From Natronosporangium hydrolyticum (GTDB lineage: Bacteria > Actinomycetota > Actinomycetes > Mycobacteriales > Micromonosporaceae): DNA of 64,000 nucleotides. The DNA lies in assembly GCF_016925615.1 (NCBI RefSeq), contig NZ_CP070499.1:1984001-2048000 (forward strand). Reading direction: 5' to 3'. The position numbers and the translations under genes were made by a program. Below are positions 14,596 to 23,355 of the stretch, piece by piece. Under the pieces are notes generated by a model. The model was not told where the DNA came from. It made no database searches and saw only the letters and a program-made list of their open reading frames with translations. Numbering within the stretch: the first letter of the stretch is position 1; each line of letters begins with the position of its first letter.

Positions 14596-16730
14596 CGCGC
14601 CGAACCGGCGCGGGCCGCGACCGCCCGGGCCACCACCGCGTCGATCACCGCCTGGCCGGTTTCATCCCGTTTGGACATCAGCGACTCGGGATGGAACTGC
14701 ACCCCGTAGATCGGTAGCTCCCGGTGTTGCAGCGCGATCACCGCCCCGGCATCGTCGGTGGCCACAGTGACCAGTTGCTCGGGCAGCTGCCCGGCCGGGA
14801 CGAAGATGGAGTGGTATCTGCCGGCGAGGAACTCGGCCGGCAACTGGTCGAGGAAGCCGTTGCCGACCACCCGGACCTCCCGCTCCTTGCCGTGCAGCGG
14901 GTCGGGCAGCAGCCCGAGTGGGCCGCCGAAATACTCGGCGATCGCCTGATGGCCCAGACACACGCCGAAGATCGGCACCCCGGCCGTGATCAGCCGGTCG
15001 ATCACCTTGGCGGTATCGAAGTCGGTGGGGCTGCCCGGCCCCGGAGACAGGACCGCCAGGTCCGGCGCGAACTCCGCGAGGTGCCGGCCAACCGCCTCAC
15101 CGAGCCCGCCGCGGGGAACCCGGACGGTGAGCACCTCGGCTCCGGCGACCCGGAAGTAGCCGGCGAGGGTGTGGACGAACGAGTCCTCGTGGTCGAAGAG
15201 CAGCACCCGGCAGCTGCTGGCGCGTCGGGCCGGTGCGGCCGCGGCCGGGGCGGAGGGCGGTGCCAAGGCCTCCAGCATGGCCGAGGCCTTGGCTTCGGTC
15301 TCTGCCTCCTCGGCGGCCGGGTCGCTTTCGAACAGCAAGGTGGCCGCGGCGCGGACCTCGGCGACGCCGTCCTTGATCATGATCGTCCGGATGGTCAGCC
15401 CGGTGTTGACATCCCCGTTCGCGAGCACCGCGCCGATCGCGCCGCCATACCACCGGCGCGGCGATCGTTCGTGCTCGTCGATGAAGCGCATCGCCCACAG
15501 CTTCGGGGCGCCGGTCACGGTGACCGCCCACATGTGGCTGGCGAAGGCGTCCAGCCCGTCGTAACCGGCGCGCAGGGTGCCCTCGACGTGGTCGACGGTG
15601 TGGATGACCCGGGAATACATCTCGATCTGCCGCCGGCCGATGATTCGGATCGACTCCGGTTCGCAGACCCGCGACTTGTCGTTGCGGTCCACATCGGTGC
15701 ACATGGTCAGCTCGCTGCGGTCCTTGTCGCTGGAGAGCAGCTGCAGGATCTGGTCGGCGTCCTCGATCGGGTCAGCGCCCCGGGTCACGGTGCCGGAGAT
15801 CGGGCAGGTCTCCACCCGCCGGCCGGTCACCCGGACATGCATCTCCGGCGAGGCGGAGACGATGAAGTCGTTGTCGCCGAGGTTCATCAGCGCGCCGTAC
15901 GGCGCCGAGTTGTGGTCCCGCAGCCACCGGAACAGCTCGCTGGGTCGGCGCCGGCACGGCTGCCGGAACGACTGGCTCGGGACCACTTCGAACAGGTCGC
16001 CGCGCAGGAAATACTCCTTCGCCACATCGACCAGGGCGGCGTACTCACCCGGCTGGTGGTCCCGGGCCTCGCCCGGCATCGACTCGACCGGCACGAACGG
16101 TGCGTCGGCGGTGGTCCGAGCGCCCTCACTGGTGCGCCCGGCGTAGCGGAACTCGTAACGGTGCTCCTGCGCGGTCTCCGAGTGGCGGTCGATCACCAGT
16201 AGCCGGTCCGGCAGGTAGAGCACCAGGTCGCGGTGGTCTCCGGGGGGACGCGCGGCGAGGTCCTCGACCTGTCGGATCAGGTCATAGCCGAAGCTGCCGT
16301 AGAGGCCGAGATGGGCGATGTCGTCGGGCAGCGCCGCCTGCACCGCCCGCACCACCGAGAAGATGGACGGTTGCCGGGTGCGCTCCTCCTCGGCGAAGTC
16401 GCGCTCGCCCTGGTCGTGGGGGCGGATCGTCACCTCCACCCGGTCGTCGCCGACGGTGGCCGCGGCCAGGTGTGGATGCTCCGAGAGCGCCGCCGCCAGC
16501 CCGGCCAGCGGGACCCGGCCGCGTTCGTTGAGGGCGGTGAGCCAGACCTCCTCGCCACGCGCCTCCAGCGCTAGCGGCGGATCCACGAAGGCGATGTCCC
16601 ATCGGGTGTATCGACCGGGGTAGTCCATGCCGGAGCTGAGCACCACACCGCGCCGGACATCCAGCGCGCTGATGATCTCATCCAGCTGGTCAGGGGAGGT
16701 CGCCTCTGCGCTGTGAATAACCTCGATCAT
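14592..16730 (-). CDS. trpEG: Fused anthranilate synthase TrpE-TrpG
   Basis: Makes anthranilate from chorismate and glutamine. Residues 1-510 form the TrpE part, with the chorismate-binding core (SASPEMHVRV, CPISGTVTRG, DKDRSELTMCTDVDRND, MWAVTVTGAPK, RRWYGGAIG). After an Ala/Pro linker, residues 520-712 are the glutamine amidotransferase with its catalytic Cys in GVCLGHQ and the His/Glu pair in VQFHPES. The single-chain arrangement is the clade known from Rhizobium and a few actinomycetes. It is transcribed away from trpCBA, whereas a separate trpE is more usual in this neighbourhood. A possible Trp-rich leader peptide precedes it. trpD is not in the window. Confidence 0.96.
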   Translation of the reverse strand: MIEVIHSAEATSPDQLDEIISALDVRRGVVLSSGMDYPGRYTRWDIAFVDPPLALEARGEEVWLTALNERGRVPLAGLAAALSEHPHLAAATVGDDRVEVTIRPHDQGERDFAEEERTRQPSIFSVVRAVQAALPDDIAHLGLYGSFGYDLIRQVEDLAARPPGDHRDLVLYLPDRLLVIDRHSETAQEHRYEFRYAGRTSEGARTTADAPFVPVESMPGEARDHQPGEYAALVDVAKEYFLRGDLFEVVPSQSFRQPCRRRPSELFRWLRDHNSAPYGALMNLGDNDFIVSASPEMHVRVTGRRVETCPISGTVTRGADPIEDADQILQLLSSDKDRSELTMCTDVDRNDKSRVCEPESIRIIGRRQIEMYSRVIHTVDHVEGTLRAGYDGLDAFASHMWAVTVTGAPKLWAMRFIDEHERSPRRWYGGAIGAVLANGDVNTGLTIRTIMIKDGVAEVRAAATLLFESDPAAEEAETEAKASAMLEALAPPSAPAAAAPARRASSCRVLLFDHEDSFVHTLAGYFRVAGAEVLTVRVPRGGLGEAVGRHLAEFAPDLAVLSPGPGSPTDFDTAKVIDRLITAGVPIFGVCLGHQAIAEYFGGPLGLLPDPLHGKEREVRVVGNGFLDQLPAEFLAGRYHSIFVPAGQLPEQLVTVATDDAGAVIALQHRELPIYGVQFHPESLMSKRDETGQAVIDAVVARAVAARAGSAR

Positions 16731-16840
16731 GACTCGCTCTCCGGTCTGCGCCGCCGTGCTCGCGGGGACGATCGCAGCCTATCAACGTCGCCACGACGCG
16801 AAGGGGTCTCGTTACCACCTGTCCACCAGGTGGATAGCAT
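16727..16840 (-). CDS. Putative trp leader peptide with tandem Trp codons, overlapping trpEG start
   Basis: A 37-codon frame starts MLSTWWTGG and ends with a TGA that overlaps the trpEG ATG (ATGA). Two adjacent TGG codons at positions 5 and 6 are the hallmark of trp leaders. The TGG pair lies in a palindrome, TCCACCAGGTGGA (16822-16834). Against it: the rest of the frame uses codons rare in this genome (AGG, AGA, CTA, CGA), the ribosome site is weak (GGAG 12 bases upstream), and no clear terminator/antiterminator pair was found. Treat it as a candidate. Confidence 0.35.
   Translation of the reverse strand: MLSTWWTGGNETPSRRGDVDRLRSSPRARRRRPESES
16812..16840 (+). promoter_or_regulatory. Promoter of the Trp-associated membrane protein gene
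   Basis: TTACCA (16812-16817), 17 bp, then TAGCAT (16835-16840), with the GTG start eight bases later, suggesting a leaderless transcript. The spacer contains the TCCACCAGGTGGA palindrome, a possible operator site shared with divergent trpEG. Confidence 0.45.
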
Positions 16841-16848
16841 CAGAGTCA

Positions 16849-17400
16849 GTGACTCCACGCCGACTCCTCACCCTCACCGTACTGCTCTGCGCGCTCGGGG
16901 CGGTGCTAGTCCTGGTTGCGGTCGGGCGTACCTGGCTGGTGGAGGTGACCCCGCGGCCGGCGCCGCTGTCAGAGATCCGGACCGAGACCACCGGCGGTCA
17001 GCTCCGACCGTGGCTGCCGGCGTCGGGTTGGGTGGCGCTGGCCGGGGCAGGCGCGCTGCTCGCGATCCGGGGCTGGCCGCGCCGACTGGTCGGGGCGTTG
17101 CTGGCGACCGCTGGTGCGCTGCTGGTCGCCGGGGCGGTGGCGAGCCTGGCGGAGCCGGAGCTGTCGTCCGGGTGGCCGTGGGCGACGCTGGCCGGCGGCG
17201 CGGCGGTGGCGGTCGCCGGGGTGATCGCCGCGGCACGCGGCCACCAGTGGCCCTCGATGGGGGCCCGGTACGAACGCAGCCCGGCCGCTCGGCGTGCCCG
17301 CCGGGGTGACCTCGCGGCTGACCCGGCGAGATCGACATCGGCCCGTCCGGAGGAGCTGTGGGACGCCCTTGACCAGGGAGAAGACCCGACCTCCCGGTAG
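16849..17400 (+). CDS. Trp-biosynthesis-associated membrane protein (TIGR02234 type)
   Basis: 183 residues with four predicted membrane helices (starting RRLLTLTVLLCALGAVLVLV, then WVALAGAGALLAIRG, LVGALLATAGALLVAG and ATLAGGAAVAVAGVI) and a charged cytoplasmic tail ending ELWDALDQGEDPT. Protein sequences of this kind occur in actinobacterial trp clusters, but the function has not been assigned; Trp or precursor transport is a reasonable guess. The GTG at 16849 is preferred over an upstream in-frame ATG, because the extra 40 residues would have to be read through the promoter and are not membrane-like. Confidence 0.85.
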   Translation: MTPRRLLTLTVLLCALGAVLVLVAVGRTWLVEVTPRPAPLSEIRTETTGGQLRPWLPASGWVALAGAGALLAIRGWPRRLVGALLATAGALLVAGAVASLAEPELSSGWPWATLAGGAAVAVAGVIAAARGHQWPSMGARYERSPAARRARRGDLAADPARSTSARPEELWDALDQGEDPTSR

Positions 17401-17426
17401 GACTGCGGGTGCGGCGCGGCATTATG

Positions 17427-17446
17427 CCTCACTGCTGAGCGTGAGG
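17427..17446 (+). terminator. Short hairpin between membrane protein gene and trpC
   Basis: CCTCAC-N8-GTGAGG, a weak 6-bp stem, lies 26 bp after the membrane protein stop. It could attenuate read-through into trpC. A TAGCAT hexamer follows at 17486, identical to the -10 of the upstream gene, and may give trpC its own promoter. Confidence 0.3.
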
Positions 17447-17523
17447 TCCGCCATACCCCCGATGAGCGGTGATGGGGCTGAGGCCTAGCATCAGGCGCAA
17501 CGGCACCCGGAGAGGGGAGTCTC

Positions 17524-18366
17524 TTGGTCGCGGCTGAGCAGTCAGATCCGCCATCGGCGAGCACACTCGACGAGATCGTCGCCGGGGTACGCGCGCAGGT
17601 CGAGCTCCGTGCGCAGCGCGTGCCGCTGGAGGCCCTTCGGGAGAAGGTGACCGCGGCCCCCAGCGTTCGCGATGCGTACAGCGCACTGCGGCGACCGGGG
17701 GTGGGGGTGATCGCGGAGATCAAGCGTGCGTCCCCGTCCGCGGGTGCGTTGGCGGAGATTCCAGATGCGGCGATGCTGGCCGGCGAGTACGCCGCCGGCG
17801 GCGCCCGGTGCATCAGTGTGTTGACCGAACCGGAGTGGTTCAACGGTTCAATGGAGGACCTGTCCGCGGTACGCGCGGCGGTCGATGTGCCGGTGCTCCG
17901 GAAAGACTTCGTCGTCTCCAGCTACCAGGTGCACGAGGCCCGTGCCTTCGGCGCCGACCTGGTCCTGTTGATCGTGGCGGCGCTGGAGCAGCCGGTGCTG
18001 ATCGGCCTGCGGGAGCGGATCGAGTCGTTGGGCATGACGGCGCTGGTCGAGGTCCATGATGAGGACGAGGCGGACCGGGCGCTGGAGGCCGGTGCCCGGG
18101 TGATCGGGGTCAACGCCCGTAACCTCAGCACCATGGAGGTGGACCGGTCGGTCTTCGAGCGGGTCGCGCCGGGCCTGCCCAACCATGTCATCAAGATCGC
18201 TGAGTCCGGTGTGCGCGGTCCGCACGACCTGATCCGGTACGCCGCCGCCGGCGCGGACGCGGTGCTGGTCGGCGAGGGGCTGGTGCGGCACAAGAGCCCG
18301 CGGGACGCAGTCGCCGAGCTGGTCACCGCCGGTAGCCACCCTGCAACCCCGAGGCCGGTCCGATGA
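17524..18366 (+). CDS. trpC: Indole-3-glycerol phosphate synthase
   Basis: Closes the indole ring from CdRP in Trp synthesis. The TIM-barrel markers are all present: [61 protein letters not shown] (shown here as consecutive strands) and AESGV. The lysines of KRASPS and RKDF are the catalytic pair of the family. 280 residues, normal length. The start is TTG, with GAGGGGAG ahead of it. First of a coupled trpC-trpB-trpA block; the stop overlaps trpB by four bases. Confidence 0.96.
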   Translation: MVAAEQSDPPSASTLDEIVAGVRAQVELRAQRVPLEALREKVTAAPSVRDAYSALRRPGVGVIAEIKRASPSAGALAEIPDAAMLAGEYAAGGARCISVLTEPEWFNGSMEDLSAVRAAVDVPVLRKDFVVSSYQVHEARAFGADLVLLIVAALEQPVLIGLRERIESLGMTALVEVHDEDEADRALEAGARVIGVNARNLSTMEVDRSVFERVAPGLPNHVIKIAESGVRGPHDLIRYAAAGADAVLVGEGLVRHKSPRDAVAELVTAGSHPATPRPVR

Positions 18367-19583
18367 GCACCGCGCTGGGCCTGGCCGAGGCCGAGGGCAG
18401 GTTCGGCCGGTACGGCGGCCGGTTCGTCCCGGAGGCGCTGATCGCTGCCCTGGAGGAGGTGGAGACCGCCTACCGGGCGGCGCAGGCCGACACCGACTTC
18501 CAGGTGGAGTTCGCGGCGATGTTGCGCGACTACGCCGGCTGCCCGTCGCGGCTCTACGAGGCGACCCGGCTCTCCGCCGAGCTCGGCGGCCGGGTGCTGC
18601 TCAAACGGGAGGATCTCAACCACACCGGCGCCCACAAGCTCCGCAACGTGCTCGGGCAGGGGCTGCTCGCCAAGCGGATGGGCAAGCCGCGGCTGATCGC
18701 CGAGACCGGCGCCGGCCAGCACGGTGTCGCCACCGCCACGGTCGCGGCCTACCTGAACCTTTCGTGCACGGTCTACATGGGTGAGGTGGACACCGAGCGG
18801 CAGGCGCTCAACGTCGCCCGGATGCGGATGCTGGGCGCCACCGTGGTGCCGGTGCGCACCGGTTCGCGCACGCTCAAGGACGCGATCAACGAGGCGATGC
18901 GGGACTGGGTGACCAACGTCGCCGACACCCACTACCTGCTCGGTACGGTGGCCGGCCCGCACCCGTTCCCGACGATGGTGCGCGACTTCGTCCGCGGCAT
19001 CGGGGTGGAGGCGCGGGAGCAGTGCGTGGCGCTCACCGGCGACCTGCCGGACGCGGTCACCGCCTGCGTCGGTGGCGGCTCGAACGCGATCGGCGCCTTC
19101 CACGCCTTCCTCGACGACGCCGAGGTGCGGCTCTACGGCTTCGAGGCCGGTGGCGACGGGGTGGAGACCGGCCGCCACGCCGCCGCGATCGGCGCTGGCG
19201 GCGCCGGGGTGCTGCACGGCGCCCGTAGCTACGTGATGCAGGACGAGGACGGGCAGACGGTCGAGTCGCACTCGATCTCGGCCGGGCTGGACTACCCGTC
19301 GGTCGGGCCGGAGCACGCCTGGCTGCACGACACCGGCCGGGCGATCTACCAGTCGGTGACCGACACCGAGGCGATGGACGCGTTCGCGCTGCTGTGCCGT
19401 ACCGAGGGGATCATCCCCGCGATCGAGAGCGCGCACGCCCTCGCCGGCACCCGGCGGATCATCCCGGAGCTCGCCGCGGAGCTGGGCCGGCCGCCGGTCG
19501 TGATCGTGACCCTCTCGGGCCGGGGAGACAAAGACATGGCCACCGCCGCCCGGTGGTTCCAGCTGCTGGATGGCGAATCATGA
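18363..19583 (+). CDS. trpB: Tryptophan synthase beta chain
   Basis: PLP enzyme that joins indole with serine. The PLP lysine is K92 in [10 protein letters not shown], the phosphate-binding loop is [10 protein letters not shown], and the C-terminal SGRGDKDM segment is intact. 406 residues, standard for the TrpB1 form. ATGA overlaps on both sides (with trpC and trpA) tie the three genes into one translational unit, which is usual for subunits that form a channelled complex. Confidence 0.98.
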   Translation: MSTALGLAEAEGRFGRYGGRFVPEALIAALEEVETAYRAAQADTDFQVEFAAMLRDYAGCPSRLYEATRLSAELGGRVLLKREDLNHTGAHKLRNVLGQGLLAKRMGKPRLIAETGAGQHGVATATVAAYLNLSCTVYMGEVDTERQALNVARMRMLGATVVPVRTGSRTLKDAINEAMRDWVTNVADTHYLLGTVAGPHPFPTMVRDFVRGIGVEAREQCVALTGDLPDAVTACVGGGSNAIGAFHAFLDDAEVRLYGFEAGGDGVETGRHAAAIGAGGAGVLHGARSYVMQDEDGQTVESHSISAGLDYPSVGPEHAWLHDTGRAIYQSVTDTEAMDAFALLCRTEGIIPAIESAHALAGTRRIIPELAAELGRPPVVIVTLSGRGDKDMATAARWFQLLDGES

Positions 19584-20383
19584 GCGTATCGGTGGCGTTC
19601 GAGAAGGCGAAGGCCGAGCAACGGGCCGCGCTCGTCGGCTACCTGCCGGCGGGGTTCCCGAGTGTCGACGGCGGGATCGCCGCGATCCGGGCGATGGTCG
19701 GCGCCGGGGTGGACGTGGTCGAGGTGGGGTTGCCCTACTCGGACCCGGTGATGGACGGCCCGGTGATTCAGCGCGCCACTGAGCGGGCGCTCGCTGCCGG
19801 GCTGCGCACCGCCGACGTGCTGCGGACGGTCGAGGCGGTGGCGGACGCGGGTGCTTCGGTGCTGGTGATGACCTACTGGGCGCCGGTGGAGCGGTACGGG
19901 GTGGACCGGTTCGCCCGGGATCTCGCGGCCGCCGGCGGCGCCGGCTTGATCACCCCGGATCTGATCCCGGAGGAGGCAGCGGAGTGGTTGGCCGCGGCCG
20001 ACGCGTACGGCCTGGACCGGGTCTTCCTGGTCGCGCCGTCCTCGACCGATGAGCGGCTGGCGCTGACTACCCGGCACTGTCGCGGGTTCGTCTATGCGGC
20101 GGCGTTGATGGGGGTGACCGGGGTTCGTGACCAGGTCTCGGACGCCGCTCCGGAGCTGGTCGGCCGGGTCCGGGCGGCGGCTCCGGCGCTGCCGGTGGGG
20201 GTGGGCCTCGGGGTCCGGGACGGGGTCCAGGCCGCGGCGGTGGGGCGGTACGCCGACGCCGTGATCGTCGGCAGTGCGCTGGTGGACCGGCTGCTGTCGG
20301 CCCCGGATGCGGCGAGCGGGGTGGCGTCGCTGAGGCAATTGAGCGAGGAACTCGCCGCCGGGGTCAGGGCGGCGCGGCCGTAG
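19580..20383 (+). CDS. trpA: Tryptophan synthase alpha chain
   Basis: Cleaves indole-3-glycerol phosphate to indole, which passes to TrpB. Catalytic E48 and D59 fall in [17 protein letters not shown], and the phosphate loop is GVGLGVRDG. 267 residues. The start is the ATG overlapping the trpB stop; a longer in-frame reading from 19394 would run through trpB. It ends 12 bp before the stop of the convergent NUDIX gene. Confidence 0.97.
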   Translation: MSVSVAFEKAKAEQRAALVGYLPAGFPSVDGGIAAIRAMVGAGVDVVEVGLPYSDPVMDGPVIQRATERALAAGLRTADVLRTVEAVADAGASVLVMTYWAPVERYGVDRFARDLAAAGGAGLITPDLIPEEAAEWLAAADAYGLDRVFLVAPSSTDERLALTTRHCRGFVYAAALMGVTGVRDQVSDAAPELVGRVRAAAPALPVGVGLGVRDGVQAAAVGRYADAVIVGSALVDRLLSAPDAASGVASLRQLSEELAAGVRAARP

Positions 20384-20395
20384 TAGGGCCCCGCG

Positions 20396-20845
20396 TCACT
20401 GCCCGTCGCGGCGTAGCGTGCGCAGCACCCCGGAGCGGCCGGCGAGCGCGTCTTCGATGGCGGCACGGGTGGTGGCGGTAGTCGGCTCCGGCAGCATCGC
20501 CGCCTCATGCCAGGAGAGTCGAGAGATCCATGCCGGCGCGTTGACGGTCGCGTCGCCGGTGCAGCGCCCACGGAAGACGTGCATCAGCACGTCTGGCAGG
20601 TCTTCGCCGCGGGCGTCGTCGCTGTCTCCGGTCACCTGATAGAGGCCGACCAGGTCGACGATCTGGGTCTCCATGCCGGTCTCTTCGCGGATGTCCCGCA
20701 CCGCGGCGGCCATCGGAGTCTCGTCGTTGCGGATCCGACCGCCGGGAAGGACCCATAGCCGGTGGCCCTGCCGCTGTTGGCAGAGCAGCACCCGACCGGC
20801 CGGGTCGGTGAGTACGGCGCCGACCGCCGATGCCAAGCTGCTCAT
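20396..20845 (-). CDS. NUDIX hydrolase
   Basis: 149 residues. The Nudix box reads G-x5-E-x7-RDIREETGM, with Asp in place of the first Glu of the usual REUxEE, a common variant that keeps metal-binding EE. The start VLTDPAGRVLLCQQRQGHRLWVLPGG is typical of 8-oxo-dGTPase or nucleotide-sugar types; the substrate cannot be told. A -10-like TAGGCT lies six bases upstream of the ATG, suggesting a leaderless message. Confidence 0.92.
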   Translation of the reverse strand: MSSLASAVGAVLTDPAGRVLLCQQRQGHRLWVLPGGRIRNDETPMAAAVRDIREETGMETQIVDLVGLYQVTGDSDDARGEDLPDVLMHVFRGRCTGDATVNAPAWISRLSWHEAAMLPEPTTATTRAAIEDALAGRSGVLRTLRRDGQ

Positions 20846-20968
20846 GGGGCCAGCCTAGGTGGTCTACGGGCCCGCCGGTACGCCACTCGGAGTAACTGTT
20901 GCATCTGCGTAGTGTGGCGATGGCCTGGTGGCCCACAGTGCCCTGCTCGCGAGGTAGCGTATGGAGCC

Positions 20969-22009
20969 GTGACACTCGCGTCGATCCCCAGCCCGACCAC
21001 CGCCGTGTGGGATCTGGGCCCGGTCCCCGTTCGTGCCTATGCGCTCTTCATCGTGCTCGGCATTGTGCTCGCCTGCGTGGTGACCGAGCTCCGGCTTCGC
21101 GCTCGCGGCGCGCCGCGATGGGCGGTGCTCGACATCGCGGTCTGGGCGGTTCCGTTCGGGATCGTCGGCGCGCGGCTCTACCACGTCATCACCTCGCCCG
21201 ACCGGTTCTTCGGCGAAGACGGCGAGCTGGCCGCCATCATCCGGGTGTGGGAAGGCGGGCTCGGCATCTGGGGCGCGATCGCTGGCGGTGCGCTCGGTGC
21301 CTGGCTGGCCTGCCGGCAGCTGAAACTGCCGTTCCTGATGGTCGCCGACGCCGCCGCGGTGGGGATTCCGCTGGCGCAGGCGGTCGGCCGGATCGGCAAC
21401 TGGTTCAACAACGAGCTATACGGCGCCGAGACCACCCTCCCCTGGGGGCTGGAGGTCCACCGCATGGTCAACGGTCAGGCGGTGCCTGACCCGGTGACCG
21501 GCGAGAGCGCGCTGCCCGGGCTGTACCACCCCACCTTCCTCTACGAGGCGCTCTGGTGTGTCGGCGTCGCGGTCCTGGTGTGGCTGGTGGGCAAGCAGTT
21601 GCGGCTGGGCGCCGGACGCCAGTTCGCGCTCTATGTGATGGCCTACACCGCCGGCCGGGCCTGGATCGAGATGTTGCGGATCGACGACACCAGCGAGGTG
21701 CCGGTGCCCGGCGCCGCCGACACCGTGATGACCGTGCTGGGTCTGCGGGTCAACGTCTGGGTGGCGGCAGGGGTGTTCCTCGCCGCGCTGGTCTACTTCA
21801 TCATGGTGCGCGGCCCGCAGGAGTTCCTGGTGCAGCGAGCGGAGGGCGAGGGTTTCGAGGTCGTCACCGAGGAGGAGTTCCGCGCCCATCAGGCTGCCGC
21901 CGGCGATCCGGAGGTGGCCGCGGAGACCCACGGCGGCCCGCCGGGGCAGCGCGACGCGGCGACCGCGGAGTCGTCCGAACCCACAAGTCCCGGCCCCGAC
22001 CGAGACTAG
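20969..22009 (+). CDS. lgt: Prolipoprotein diacylglyceryl transferase
   Basis: Transfers diacylglycerol to the lipobox cysteine of prolipoproteins, in the membrane. The family signature GRIGNWFNNELYG is present, together with an H-containing loop (LYHPTFLYEALWC) and about seven membrane helices. The 346 residues include a hydrophilic tail of some 60 residues (EEEFRAHQAAAG onward), usual in actinobacteria. The GTG at 20969 follows TAGCGT by eight bases; an upstream in-frame extension is not lgt-like. A substrate, the lipoprotein at 45746, is encoded in this window. Confidence 0.96.
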   Translation: MTLASIPSPTTAVWDLGPVPVRAYALFIVLGIVLACVVTELRLRARGAPRWAVLDIAVWAVPFGIVGARLYHVITSPDRFFGEDGELAAIIRVWEGGLGIWGAIAGGALGAWLACRQLKLPFLMVADAAAVGIPLAQAVGRIGNWFNNELYGAETTLPWGLEVHRMVNGQAVPDPVTGESALPGLYHPTFLYEALWCVGVAVLVWLVGKQLRLGAGRQFALYVMAYTAGRAWIEMLRIDDTSEVPVPGAADTVMTVLGLRVNVWVAAGVFLAALVYFIMVRGPQEFLVQRAEGEGFEVVTEEEFRAHQAAAGDPEVAAETHGGPPGQRDAATAESSEPTSPGPDRD

Positions 22010-22020
22010 CGGGCTGCTCG

Positions 22021-23226
22021 ATGGCTTCGACACGATCGGCGGTAGTGGTCGGCGCGGGGATCGCCGGGCTGGCGGTCGCTGGCGCGCTGGCGGGCACCGG
22101 TTGGCGGGTGACCCTGCTGGAGCGCCAGGACCGGCTGCGGGCCGCGCCGACCGCCATGCTGCTCTGGCCCTCCGGGGTGCAGGCGTTGCAGGCGCTCGGG
22201 CTCGCCTCCGGCCTGGATGCGATCGCCACGCCGGTGCCTGACCGGGGGCTGCGGCGCCCCGATGGGCGGTGGTTGGTCGAGCCGGACCCCGCGAGTGATC
22301 GGGGTAGCGCTCAACTGGTGCACGCGGAGGATCTGCACGACGCGTTGGTGGCTGGGCTCAGTGACCGCGTGGAGCTGCGTACCGGGGTGCGGGTCCGGGG
22401 CGTGGCCCCCGGCGCGACGGCTGCGGTCACCGACGGTGATCAGACCTGGGGCGCGGATCTGGTGGTCGCCGCCGACGGCGTGGACAGCGTGCTGCGGGAG
22501 CGGGTAGCCCCCCGGTGCCGGACCGTCTCTGCCGGCGCCACCGCGTGGCGGGCGATGATCCCGTGGTTCAGAGCTCCCGAGCTGCCGCCTGATCTCGCCG
22601 CTGGCGGGCTCACCATCTCCGCTGGCGGTCCGGCCACCGGCGGTTACCAATTCTTCATGGCCTCGCTCGGCCGCCGGGGCGCTGCGGGCGCGGGCAGCCG
22701 GGGTGGCCGCTACTGGCGCGCCACCGTCGTCGGTGCCCCGCGGCCGGAGCCGCCGGAGACTCAGCTCACGTTGCTGCGTCGCTGGTTCGCCGGGTGGCAC
22801 GAGCCGGTCGGTGAGTTGTTGGCCGCCACCGAGCCCGGTGACCTGGTCCAGCAGGAGTTACGGACGGTGCATCCGATGCCGCCGCGGTATGCGACCGCGC
22901 TCGGGGCCGGAGCCTTGGCGTTGCTCGGCGATGCCGGCCACAGCCTGCCCGAGCATCTGGGCTTCGGTGGTTGCCTGGCGCTGGAGGACGCGGCCACGCT
23001 GGTGGCGAAGGTGCAGGGGGCGGCGCCCGGCGCGCCGCTACAGACGGCGGTGGCCGCGTACAGCGCCGCCCGCCGGCCGCGGTTGGCGCAGGTGCAGCGG
23101 CGTTCCCGCCGGTTGGCCGCCACCGGCCCGGTGGCGCGGCTCGGGCTGGTGCAGGCTCGCCGGCGGGACCAAGCGGTGGCCGCGACAACGAGTTGGCAGC
23201 CGCCGATGGCTGCTGACCCGTCGTGA
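22021..23226 (+). CDS. FAD-dependent monooxygenase (UbiH/salicylate hydroxylase type)
   Basis: 401 residues. The N-terminal FAD Rossmann motif is VVVGAGIAGLAVAGALAGTG, the middle motif is ADLVVAADGVDSVLRERV (the DG motif) and the third is LALLGDAGHSLPEHLGFGGCLALEDA (the GD motif). All three are characteristic of class A flavoprotein hydroxylases. The substrate is unknown; adjacent lgt and gltB give no clue. Starts 12 bp after the lgt stop, probably cotranscribed. Confidence 0.9.
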   Translation: MASTRSAVVVGAGIAGLAVAGALAGTGWRVTLLERQDRLRAAPTAMLLWPSGVQALQALGLASGLDAIATPVPDRGLRRPDGRWLVEPDPASDRGSAQLVHAEDLHDALVAGLSDRVELRTGVRVRGVAPGATAAVTDGDQTWGADLVVAADGVDSVLRERVAPRCRTVSAGATAWRAMIPWFRAPELPPDLAAGGLTISAGGPATGGYQFFMASLGRRGAAGAGSRGGRYWRATVVGAPRPEPPETQLTLLRRWFAGWHEPVGELLAATEPGDLVQQELRTVHPMPPRYATALGAGALALLGDAGHSLPEHLGFGGCLALEDAATLVAKVQGAAPGAPLQTAVAAYSAARRPRLAQVQRRSRRLAATGPVARLGLVQARRRDQAVAATTSWQPPMAADPS

Positions 23227-23312
23227 GCAGCCGTCGAAGCCGGGTAGGCTGGCCGCCGAGCACGTTACCGTAGACTAGGAGACCCCCTCTAGACTGCATC
23301 TTCCAGGGCCGA

Positions 23313-23351
23313 TGACGTCCCTGCCGCACCATTAGCAGCGACGTCAGGAGG
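23313..23351 (+). promoter_or_regulatory. Hairpin abutting the gltB ribosome-binding site
   Basis: TGACGTC (23313-23319) pairs with GACGTCA (23340-23346), and the right arm runs into the AGGAGG (23346-23351) four bases before the GTG start. Folding could limit ribosome access. No known riboswitch class is recognised. Confidence 0.35.
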
Positions 23352-23355
23352 CCTT

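Noticed and set aside
16713-17309. Alternative long frame across the trpEG-trpC spacer
   Set aside because: Arg/Gly-rich and out of phase with the recognisable Trp membrane protein.
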